DNA from: Ectobius pallidus
Lineage: Eukaryota > Arthropoda > Insecta > Blattodea > Ectobiidae
DNA length: 64,000 nt
Reading direction: 5' to 3'
Assembly (NCBI GenBank): GCA_964059195.1
Contig: CAXKWD010000009.1
Coordinates: 47,959,160 to 48,023,159, forward strand
Position numbers and translations under genes: made by a program. Under the pieces are notes generated by a model. The model was not told the origin of the DNA, ran no database searches, and saw only the letters and a program-made list of their open reading frames with translations. Of this stretch, positions 1 through 11,700 are shown in pieces. Position 1 is the stretch's first letter. Each line of letters begins with the position of its first letter.

Positions 1-395
1 TCTGGAACTTTCTTCCAAAATTCTATGGCCGAAACACATATTCATTTAAGTCCTTCTTGCAGTTCTACTAGCTCCAACTCTACTCCAACTGTATCCTTTG
101 TAATTGGTATGAAACAGGACAGCCATCGCCCACAACATCAACAGCAAAAGGATTTTCCAGGAATGAAAATGAAGGTTTAAGTGTTCTCAAACCATTAAAT
201 CTGCCACTTATTTTTTTGGAAGACCAGACATTTTACACAAATAATCATCTTCTGTTTCCACCTGAACACCAGGAAGGCTTTCAGTAATTTTCTTCAAATA
301 TTTGAAAAGAGCGAATGTTTTAGTCTCAAAGTCTTTTCGAAAGAGTCTTAATTTGCTCTGAAAATTAAATACACTCTGCGCTAAATCAGAAATAA
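1..395 (-). pseudogene. hAT transposase C-terminal remnant (ZBED/GTF2IRD2-like)
   Basis: Read on the minus strand, this stretch gives broken but recognisable segments of the C-terminal half of a domesticated-type hAT transposase. An uninterrupted part reads LAQSVFNFQSKLRLF and later ITESLPGVQVETEDDY. After a frameshift come FLENPFAV and LELVELQEGLK. The pattern NPF-V followed by an L-L-L-x-LQ block and a W-K-x-P is what I know from ZBED5/FAM200/GTF2IRD2-type proteins. At least two frameshifts and several stops make it a dead fragment, and it is cut by the window edge. It lies downstream of RIC1 in the same orientation. Family assignment rests on pattern recognition only. Confidence 0.55.
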
Positions 396-1523
396 GTTTT
401 CACTTCCTCGTAATGTTTTCATTAAATCATAATAACTATATACTTTTTAAAACCTGTATCATATATTTACTCTTGGCTTGGTTTCAAGAGCAGCACGAGA
501 TTGGCTCAAAAGCCGCATGAAGCTTGCAAGCCTCGTTGTGGCCACCCCTGCTACATGCTTACACCCTTTGTTTGGCTTTCAAGGAGAATTTCTTTCATCT
601 ATAGGCATGCAAAATGGCGCGTCATATATACTCAACAATAGCACGGCCAGCAGTGATGCATGCTGACACATGTATACAGCTGTAGCAGTGAAAGGGTTAA
701 GACAAAAACGTATATGATAATATGTCAACATGTCCCTTTTGAGTTAACATTTTAATTATTTGGTGCATTGATTAAATTACCGCTTAATTCACTTAACTCC
801 TAAAAAATACTCTTCAGCTCTTGCAACCACTTAGAAAGTTTGACAATGTCAAGACAGAGATATTTGGCTAAGTTATTTAACATGTCTTACAAGATGGCAA
901 GTACCAATACTAAATTATTTTTCCTGAGACTCTAACAGAACTTCTAACAAATGAAGACAAAATTCACAAAATTCTCTGAATTCACATTCGAAGGAAGCAT
1001 GTATAAATTAAAAGATGGGATTCCTCCTTTTCAATAGGTAGAATGTTACAACAGTGAAGTATTCTTGCAACTTATGGTGACAAAAATAAGTAGACTACAT
1101 TCTGCAAACCTATAAAAAAAAAGTAGTATACCACTCTTTTACCTTCAATAAAAATATACACTGGTTGTACTGACTATTAAACACTTTAGCTATTGACAAG
1201 ATGGTTTCCATTCTCTTTATCTGACTGCAACTGCCAATAGGGCTCTATTTTATCAACACTTCAAAAAAGTGTAGCAACAAAATTATTACCAAAACAAATA
1301 CTACACATTACTCTTATACCATTGTTTTCCTTCCCAATATAACATTTGGTAACAACGTGCAAGGAACATCCATCAAACAAGAGTTGCGCTGGAAGGGAGA
1401 TATAAAAAAATTAAACAACTTTAAACAGCTCTTCATCAGTAATTTTATACAGGCATTTTTCTGAACAAAGAGGTTTTTTTCAACAAGGCTAAAAGAGATG
1501 CCAGAAAATCCTAAACACAGCAT
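396..1523. other. Intergenic, downstream of RIC1
   Basis: AT-rich DNA without a recognisable gene. The short open frames here have no family features. This is the region beyond the likely RIC1 polyadenylation site. Confidence 0.4.
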
Positions 1524-1529
1524 GTTTAT
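1524..1529 (-). terminator. Candidate polyadenylation signal AATAAA
   Basis: Canonical hexamer on the coding strand, about 780 nt after the RIC1 stop. It is a single hexamer without a tested downstream element, so this is a candidate only. Confidence 0.35.
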
Positions 1530-2308
1530 TACGAGCTGTCTCCCAAAACTGTTTTAACAGCTTAGTTTTAGATATGCAGATATATACGTATGTATATATA
1601 TATATACACACACACATGCATTACATTTTAACAACTGCACTGACAGACTGGGTGAAGCAATTGAACTAATATATAGGAATAAAAGACAATCAACCAATTC
1701 TTGCTTTCTGGATAACCTTGTGTAAAATTATACATTTTCTCACTCTCCGAGCTTGCAAAATGGCCAATTATACATTCTTGGCTATAATGGAAGCACAACA
1801 CTTTCTGAGTATTGAATTAAAACTATTTTTAAATAATTTAGCGAACAATATAACTGCCTCCATTTCATTAACACTGAACATTGGAATCACTAAAGTGACA
1901 TAATAAAAATTCATTTTAAATTTCATTCCTCTTCAAGTCTTTCTCTTCTATACATGGACAAAGTGTATAAGAAGAAATCACTCTCCTTTTAAATATTATT
2001 ACTTTACTTATAAAATACTATATTGCATACTAACGTTCGTTGTTACTGGTACATTCTACTATCAACATGAAAAAAATTTACAAATAAAATACTAATGTAC
2101 TAACTGTTCCGACTCATCAAAAGGTAAATTAGGCCTACTTTCAGGGGGGGTAGGAGGTGAGCACATTATCCTCTGATTCTTTTAGAAATATGGAAAACAC
2201 TTCTGAGACTGTATTTCACTTTCAACATACTGTTGGCATTATTGTTGCACTGGAATGCAAGTTGGTAGATGTATTGAACAGACATAAAGAACAAGCAGCT
2301 TTTCTCTA
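1524..2308 (-). other. RIC1: RIC1 3' UTR (probable)
   Basis: Lies directly after the RIC1 stop codon. The only AATAAA hexamer I find on the minus strand in the first 780 bases after the stop is at 1529-1524, so the transcript may end shortly after it. A TA/CA dinucleotide tract lies beyond it at about 1575-1616. Transcript evidence would be needed to fix the end. Confidence 0.4.
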
Positions 2309-2756
2309 CTATGAAATACTACAGCCCGAACTTTCCATAGCCTGTTCTTTAGCTGCTTCCATAACCATTTGATCCCTTAACTCACCTGAACCGGTTCTTT
2401 CGACTATCCTATCACTTACAACACTCACTGTATCTGATTTCAAAGATTTATCATCGGTATTTCTAGATCCAACACTTGGTCTATCCTGACTAGCAGCTCC
2501 TTCAGATACTCTTCCATCACGATCAGTTACAGATAAACTACTAGCTCCTGAGGTATTCTGTACAAGATTTGATTGGCTTCCACCATCCTGGTTCGAACTT
2601 GTTCTTCGAGAACGAGATAATCTTGGAGATGATGAAGATGTAGAATTTGGTTGTGGCTGTTGTTGTTGCTGCTGTTGTAGTTGTTTACTGGCTAGTAATT
2701 TAGTTAACACCACAAACTGGTTTTGGATAGTCATCATGAAAGGCTTGTATCCCAAA
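2309..2756 (-). CDS. RIC1: RIC1 last exon
   Basis: 448 nt including the stop. It completes a Cys codon and reads [20 protein letters not shown], then a run of seven glutamines, a long Ser/Thr-rich disordered tail and the end SSGCSIS. The ending resembles the conserved C-terminus of the family. Acceptor TTTCAACAG at 2762-2757. The poly-Gln is CAG/CAA-encoded and could be length-polymorphic. The intron before this exon is 16.1 kb. Confidence 0.95.
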
Positions 2757-5700
2757 CTGTTGAAAGTAACATATCTAGTTAGTGCTAAAATAAAAATAAG
2801 TTACCACTAAATATACACCAAAATACTTAACTTATTCATTATCCTGAATCCATTGACAGTAGAATTATTTAAAGAGATTTGAGGGAGATTTGTACGTTTG
2901 CAAAGTAAAAATAGCTTTAAAAACCACTTTCGGGTGGTGCAGACTAAGTGTATATTTCATTATACAGGGTGTTAATGAATAACACCGAAATATTTTACCT
3001 GTGTATAGAGGGGACATAGACAAGCAACTTTTACTAGGAGATTTTTGCTTTATGGCGTAAAATGTGTATGCTATAGGGCATTAAAGTCATTAAAATTTGG
3101 TGCTCATAAGTCAATAATTGAGCAAAATAAGGTTAAAATTTTCATTAAATTGACTTCATGCTTTCTTAGCGATCGATAAAAACCTTATTCTTAATCATTC
3201 ATCAACAGTTATACCATAATTTAGAATTTTCATAATCTGCAAAATTTACTGACTACAGTAATTTTCAAATGGGAAGCGTTTTGTTCTTCCTCTTGCTTAG
3301 ATACGCGGTCCAATCAGAGACGGCGAGATGGAAGGAAGACTCTTACTGCAAGCGGCAGTCCTTTAGCCCGTACACGTGATTGGCGGTGAAGGAAAACACT
3401 TCCCATTTGAAAATTACTTTAATCACATGTTTGCCCGCCACTGCATTATGTTTTTATTCCTAATTCCAGGGCTAACAAAAATGTTTCGTTTTGTCTTTTT
3501 TTCCCCTCAGTGTTGCAAGATATCGATTGTCATTTTTTCATAGTTGATCATTCTGTGTACAGAATAAGTAAATAGTAAGGTTTTACTCGTATTACGTACA
3601 AAATCTCGAAGTTAATTTAAAGAAAAGAAAATGGAGAATGGTTACACTTTCGCTGAACTTGCTGACATGCATCTTATTTATGGAGAATCAAGAGGTAATT
3701 CTTTAATAGCAGCTGAGCTCTACAAGGGAGAGATTTCCGAATAGACGACATCCACACCATTCAACTTTTCTGTCTGTTGATATGCGTTTGCGGGATTCTG
3801 GAACCTTTAAAGTAAACAAGGCAGACTGCAGCAGAAGACGAACTCGCCGTACACCACAGTTTGAAGACCATGTTTTCAATCAGAGGAACCGTCTACTAGC
3901 ATCCGTGCTATCGCAAGTGCAATGGGTGTGAACCACATCAATGTATGGGAAGTCCTACATGAAGGTCAGCTCCATCCCTTTCACCTTCAAAAGGTGGGTT
4001 AGGTCCTAATGATTTTGGTCCTCGCCTACAATTCTGTAATTGGGCAGTGCAACAACAAACAGATTTCTTTTCTACTGTGTTGTTCACTGACGAGGCTAAT
4101 TTTAGTAGAGATGGACTGGTTTTAAATTCAAGGAACAGTCATGTCTAGGATTACGAAAATCCTCATGCCACCATGGAGGCAAGTCATCAAGAGAGGTTTT
4201 CCGTCAATGTATGGACTGGCATAATATCTAATCATATAATTGGTCCATACCTCCTTCCGCAACGATTGAGTGGCCATGTGTATAAGGTATTCTTACAAGA
4301 CATGTTGCCTGGCCTCATGGAAGAAGTTCCGCTTCATATTCGGCGAGAAATGTGGTTTCAACACGATGGAGCTCCACCCCATTTCAGCCTGAACGTGCGA
4401 GACCATTTGGACCATGTTTTCCCTCACCGTTGGAATGGAAGAGGAAGTCAGACCACTGAATGGCCAGCACGTTCTCCAGAACTCAATCCTATAGATTTCT
4501 TTTTATGGGGGCATCTGAAACACCTGTCATTTCCCAGATGGAATTAGTCGCCCGCATAATCACAGGGTGTGAATTTATTCCTATTACGCCAGGAATCTTT
4601 CATAGGGTGTGAGAATCTTTTCTGCAGCGCTGTCGTCTGTGCATTCGTGCTGGAGGGGGCCAGTTCCAGCAATTCCTGCATTAAAGAAAAGATTGTGTGA
4701 AATGCATTAAGATAAACTGTTATTTCAACAGATGTGAATACAAAGTTCCAGGTTTTCTGACCATTCCATTATTACCGGCGAATTAAAACAGAAGCTTCAT
4801 GAATTATCGTTGAGTTATCATTTTCTTTATCATTCTTTGCAGTATTTCAACGTATTCGAACTTAAATTTGTCTTCAAAGCTTAACTACTTGGATACTCTG
4901 GTTTATTTAAGAATTGTCAAGTAAAAACTGTGCTGTGCATAAATAATAAATCGCATTATACTATTGTGTCGTATTCATAACATTGTCAACAATGGAATTC
5001 CATTTGTGTTCTTTTTCAAGTGTTGGAAGATATTGATAGTCATTTTTTACAATTTTCCCGGCCACCACACAATATTCACTGTTCCTTTGTTTCCCATCAT
5101 TTCAAGTATTAGAAGTCAGTGGCGTGCATATCGTTGGGAGATTTTATGTTATAACAGCAAAAATTGAATCCATAGAGCAAAAATCTCCTAGTAAAAGTTG
5201 CTTGTCTATGTCCCCTCTATACACAGGTAAAATATTTCGGTGTTATTCATTAACACCCTGTATAATGTAGGTCAACAGCAGCTGCATATATGACTGAAGA
5301 TGCAGTACCAGTATAGAGTACAGTGCCATCTGGATACATTGCCCTTTGCATCTGGGATTTTTTTTTAAATTCAGTTTTATTTATATTCCTTGAAAATCGG
5401 GGTAACACAAGGAGTTCAGGTTCTGTGTAACTATTGATGTGCAACTATTTTCTATTGTTGATGTGTCTATGGTATTTGTTAATTTCAACTGATATTAAAT
5501 TTCTTAATGAACAGGATATAGGCTGAAATAGTGATGATGAGTCATGGTAGGTAAATATCCAATTCAGCTTTTTTATTTATGACTGGGAAAACATTAAAGA
5601 CCCAAATCAAATTGGCTGGTCATGGGGTTTTAACCCAGGACCTCCCAAATGTGAGTCCAAGATGCTACAATTTGGGTTCCTCACTCAGTATCTGGGAATT

Positions 5701-8700
5701 TATAGGAAAACCTGCAGTGTAGAAATCATATAGGATAGAGGACAAAGGTACAATACGAATGGATTGGTTTAGTTTCAGAAGTAGTAGTACTAATTACTAA
5801 CTACACTCCGTGGTACTACATCCCTGAAGGGTCAAGGCCTACCACCCAAACGTTGATGGCAGGATTGAGGGGCATGTGGTTAGCATGCCGACACCCAAGG
5901 CCGTTAATGATGGTTTCCACGACCAGAGCCGCTACTTCTCTATCAAGTAGATCCTCAATATGAGTGCACCCTGTTCCAAACCTTTCTACTTCATTAAAAT
6001 CCATGGAGGTACCAGGGATCGAACCTGGGCCGACGGATCTGTAGTCAGCAACGCTAACCACAAGACCACACCGGCGGTCAGTACTAATTACTACTTCAAG
6101 AAATAGCTTCTTGCCTATGAGAAATTATTTAGAATTTGAATAAGATCATGGGGGAATCCCATTTGGGAGAGTTTATAGATTAGACTGTAGTGGTACACAT
6201 GGTAGCTTGTCAAATGTCAAGTAAAATAGCAATTACATGTTCTGTATTTTGAAAACCTTGTTGGATAAATTCTGTTAATCTCAAATCTACAAAATAAAAG
6301 CCTAAATCCTTCTTGATGATGTGTTTCCAAAAATATACGAGACATTTTATAACACATGAATGGTAAATTGTTTGTTTATGTGAAATAATGTATCTTTATG
6401 CAAAATAACATCGTAATTACATTTTCTTAATGCAAAATACGCTCAAAATTAACCCAAAATTTGTAATGAAATTAAAAAATTTTACTCACCAAAAGATACA
6501 ATCCATATTTATACCTATCTCAAAGTTACATCTTTAAAAATACAATAAATATTTAATAGACTGCTTTAAAAATGAAGTAATAAGACAGGACTTCTTTAAA
6601 TGCTATCATTAAAAATTAAAACATATGTAAAGAATATTTCAATTAACTTACTGTGTAATTGATTTGAAATAGCCTAAATGAGAATTAAGAGAAATATAAG
6701 AATTTTGTAATAATTTGAAATTAATTATAAGCAGCATACAGTGAGTTAGACCAGATGCAGGTATGTGTCACAAGAATGATGCAACCAAGTTGCTTGTGTG
6801 AGCAGACGTAACGGATTTATTGGAGAAGTCCCATATAGATGGTTGATGGGGCACCGTCCTTTTCCTTTCCATTATAAACAATCCTACAATAATTCTGAGA
6901 TCGGAATGAGCCATCTGTACTGAACGAGATTTGCTGAATCGTGGAATGTGACGAGCCCAGCTGTATAAATTGTGCAACACAGGCGAACGGAGGGAAGACA
7001 TCCTGAGAGACTACAGACATCGCGCCAGCAAGGAAAATAAACATTTAAGACAGCATTCCAAGTAAGATTGTTCTAATTACAAGTGAAGTGTTAGCTAGCT
7101 ACAGGAAATTTAAAGTGTTGTTATTATTAAATGAAACTGAGGCCAGGTAAGATAATGGCAGCAATTGAGAGTAATAACAGTAGTGAGATGGAGATCGATA
7201 TTCATAATGGGCAGGACATTTTAACAAATACTGAAATTGAAGTAATCGAACAGAATGGGCAGGAAAATATAATTCAAGAAATGCAAATAGGGATATGGAG
7301 CAATGTACTCAAGCTGAAGTTATGAATCCCAGTCCTTCTACTAGCAGTAACATTGTAAATATAATACCAGTAAATATACAGGGTATGTTGCAGAATATGT
7401 TAACTCAGAAATTAAAGGATAAGTTAGGTAATAAGATGAAAGATCAGATAATTCATTTGAAAATTGAGGTAGGAAATCAGATAAATGATAGTAATCAGCA
7501 ATTGAAAACTGAAGTGACAGGATTAATAAAGTAGATGAAAACATTCATAAATTGAGGACTGAACTAAAATCAGAAATAGGCACTGAGGTACAGGACAAGT
7601 TGAATTCTTTCAAAATTCAAGTCACTGAAGTTAATAAAAAGATTGTGGAAATTCATGATAAAGTAAATAATTTGGAAGTTAAAATTGTACAAGCAGAAGC
7701 TGATGTTAATCTATGTAAAGATCAGGTTGGAGCTACAAAAAATGCAATTTATGGACTAGCTAAATTAAATGATACATTTAGGGACGAGTTTCATAAAGAA
7801 TTGAATGCCAAAAATATAGACCAAGCTAGGCAAGCTGTTGAAAATAGAATAGTTCAGAATAAGCAAGCTGTTGAAAATAAAACAGGTGAAGTAAAATCTG
7901 AATTTGTTGACGAAGTTGATCATGTTGAAGCTAAGGTTGATAAAGTTGAGTGAAAAGTCGATAAAGTAGAGACCAAAGTCAAGAAAGTAATTAATGAAAC
8001 TCAAAAAAGAGATTACTATTTTAAATAGACGTGTATGTAGGGAGATGGAAAGTCTTACTAATTGAATTATTGTAATTGAAGAACAGTTAGCAAGGTCAAA
8101 TGTCGACCAGCTGATGTCGAACCAATTCATTGTACTAGTAGCGATGTGAGGAATAACGTACCTGTGTTTGACAACGTAAATAATATTAATTTGAGGAGGA
8201 ATAGATCTCCATCATCCGGTGATAATTGTTTTGGTTCACAAAATGTTAATTCTCACTTGGCAGATCCCATTGTTCCTAATTCTAGTATGCCAGGACTTAG
8301 TACAAGTAGTAATAATCAACAATATCAATTAAGTGATAATTATCTACCAATTTTTTATGAAAATGTTAATCAAAATCCCAAAAATTTCATTTTTGAATTA
8401 AATGATTACATGAAAATGAGGAATATTCTGCCCCATATGCAAATGGCTATTGTTAAAAGCTTACAAGGTAGAGCGTTGGCATGGTTTAACCTGACAACCA
8501 ATGAAAAAACAACATTAGCTGAAGTGTTAAAATAATTAATTGAAGTACTATAACAGTAAGTGGAGCAAGAAGTGTAAATAATAAATAAATGTTGACTCTG
8601 TACAAGTTTTAACATTAGCTGAGTTTGAAAGGAATTTCATGGAAAGGTATTGGAATCAAAACAAGAAAAATGATATTAAATTAAGGCTACTTAATGGCAG

Positions 8701-11700
8701 GTATGACCCAGATGTTGATAGGTCTTATATTGGCTATTTCTTGGAAACTGTTCAACTAGGATAACATGTAACGCCTCAAATGAACGAAAAGGAAGTTTTA
8801 GATTTACTAGTCCATCATTTTCCAGACCAAGTAAGATGTAATTTAATAGTAGTTAGGCCTAAAACTTTTTCTGAGAGTTGGATTTGTTAACCGCATTTGA
8901 AAGCTCCAGTTACCAAAGGAATACAGATTGTAGGCAAAGATACCATAGTAATGATAACAGTGGTAACAATAATTTTTATAAATTCGGGAGCAGGGCAAGA
9001 GTCCAGTATAGTAATCAAATGCCCAGGAACAGATGTATTGATTTTGAGTCTAATAATCAAAATAACAGGAATTACCAAGGAGGTCCTATAAGAAACAATA
9101 ATAATAATTACAGAAGTCAAAACAGGAATCAGATTAATCAAATTGACATCCAGAGAGATAATTATCATAGATACAATAACAGGAATAATTCTAACCAACG
9201 TATACCATGGATGAGAAACAGAACATATTGGCAGAGAATGAGGTATCAGAGAAATAGGCAAAATAATCAAGGAAACCAACCTAGGGTAGGACAGTATGTT
9301 AATAGAAGACGTTGGAAAGTAACAAATGTTGAAGGTCCAGATAATAATGAGTTGAATCCAAATACTAGGATATTTCATGCAGGAGTACAAATGATGATAA
9401 TGAAAGAAACAGTCAACAGGGAAGTGAGGACAAGCAAGGTAACCCTTACGATACTTTAAACTAGTAAGCCAATAAATCCCGGGTTTGGTGTACTCTGGCA
9501 TCCACGGCATATGTAGTGATGTCGTAGGACCCGTCCAAAGCTTACAAGCTAATAAACAGCCATCCAAAGCTTACAAGCTAATAAACAGCCAAGCAATGTA
9601 AATAATAAAACAGCAAATAGTGAAAAGACAGATGTCATCTTGGATCCCCCTCGTATTGAAGTGAATATTGGAGATTTTAAAGTTCATGCTTTCGTGGATA
9701 CGTGTGCAAGTAATTCAGTAATGAGTGAAGCCTTTTTTAATAAATTAGTCACAAGTAAAATGAAAATTATGGCAATACCTCTTTGTGGGATCACATACTC
9801 AGTCACATTGAAAAAGTCCAAGCAGTCTGTAAAATTACAATGTATGATTGATGTTCTTATTAAAAATTAAAAATTCGAAATATTTTTTCTGGTAGTCCCA
9901 AAATTAGTAACAGATATAATTTTTGGAGTAGATGTTTTTGGAGAACATAATACAGTGATATTTTACACTTCTAAAGGGGACACACACAAAAAAAAAATGT
10001 AAAATCGAGGAACAGTAAGAGAGAACCATGGAGACTAAACAAAGCATAGGCTACACCATTTAACACCTTTAACTCACTTTTTAATAACCAAATTGTTGTG
10101 AGATTCACATAGATGGTGTCAATTTCTTAGATGCTCTACAAGGTTTACAAAAAACAAGAGCTTATGTTCAAAAGTTCAATGCTCCTGATGAAATTCTTGC
10201 CATGTGCCAAAAAATGGAAAATGAACTGTACAGACTAAAGGCTCAAGAACAAACAAAACAAACATCTTTGTTGGGTTGGCTTAAAAAGTAAGAAGGCCTG
10301 CATAGTGAGCAAAACAAGGCCACAGAATTAGGTTATACAATGCTGGATTTGTAGCCATTATGATTACCAACACTTGAAAACTTGTGTAACAAAACAATAT
10401 TATAAAATATTCAATCCTCTGACAAAGCCCTTCTAGTGTTAACAATAAAGAACCAACAATGAAGAATCAAATTCGTTGCCTCCAGAAGTATAAGTATAAG
10501 TATAGATGCAGCCAACATTCAAGGAAAAGTAAACTAAAAATTCAGTATAGTTTTCTTCATACGAATTGAAAGAAAATGTTTTTAAGAAATGATATTCACT
10601 GTTAGAAATGTTTTACACCTTCACATTTAATCACAAAATGAATATGTTTACTGTAACGCGGTGGATGCGTGACGTCATGCTTGACGAATGCTTAACTCAG
10701 TCCCGCCCGGTGAAAGACAGTTCACAGCATTCTGTTTACTGTTACGATTTTTTAGTGAGTATCTGTTCAAGCAATGGTTTGTTGTTGTGTTGTGGGTGTA
10801 CAAACTCATCGCCGAAGAGTGATAACACACTTAAAATATCTTTCCATCGATTTCCCAACAGAGATAAGTCACCCGAACGTTATAAGTAGGGACCGGATTC
10901 TTAGGTTTTTACCTATTTTTTTCCTAACTTCCAAAACAAAAAGCGATCATACACTTTTTCGAATCATGTCCTCAGGATTCACCCACATTAATTCTGTGGC
11001 ACCTAAAAATACTTAAATGGGGTATAAAAACCTAAATGTACCTAAACGGGATAAAACCTAAAATATCTAATTTAGGGTACTTTTTTGTCTTTTTTGCTTG
11101 TCAGTTGAGAAATCGATATTTTGCGGAGAGACAATTTTTGTCAGGTTGAAATTAATACCACCAGCGTTTCGTTCAACCCAATGTCGTCTAGGATGACAGT
11201 ATCAAGAGAGGAAGTGTAAGAGTAGCGGCGTATTCCTTTTGATATATTCGTACGAACAACCATTGTTGACGTCATGTGAGGTTGAAAGGACATCTTCTGC
11301 CTTCAAATGTATTCTAAGAGATAATAGGAAGAACTTCACAGTTTAGAATCTTGAAAGATATTTAGTGATTTACTGTAAACAGGAAATGTGAGACAATCTT
11401 ATTTTCACTGTTATGAAGTGTTATGAAGTGAATGTAAAATTGTATGATTCTATCTTTCATATCATGTGTGTCAAATATTACATAATGTGAGAAAAATATA
11501 CAAAATTTATTTAAAATAAAAAAATCTAACTCAATTTAAGGGTTAACCGATGGAGATACGTCAAAACGTCATAAGACCAAACTTGTAGGTCTCCCAAAAT
11601 CCGTTACTGCTTCTGCAACAGGTTTTTTAATACTACTTACCGTTTAGCTACTTACTATAAGCCCCCAAAAAAGTCTACACAGACCTTAAAATTGTGTCCG

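Noticed and set aside
478..666. 62-codon plus-strand open frame, and similar short frames at 1314-1523, 1718-1903, 2157-2372
   Set aside because: No recognisable family, length expected by chance in AT-rich DNA, and they lie in the 3' UTR or flank of RIC1 or antisense to its last exon.
7341..8130. Minus-strand frames at 7341-7544 and 7765-8130
   Set aside because: Antisense of the coiled-coil-like gag section, with no family features.
8887..9567. 226-codon minus-strand open frame
   Set aside because: Antisense shadow of the Asn-rich gag tail; its Ile/Val-rich composition comes from reversing AAT/AAC codons.
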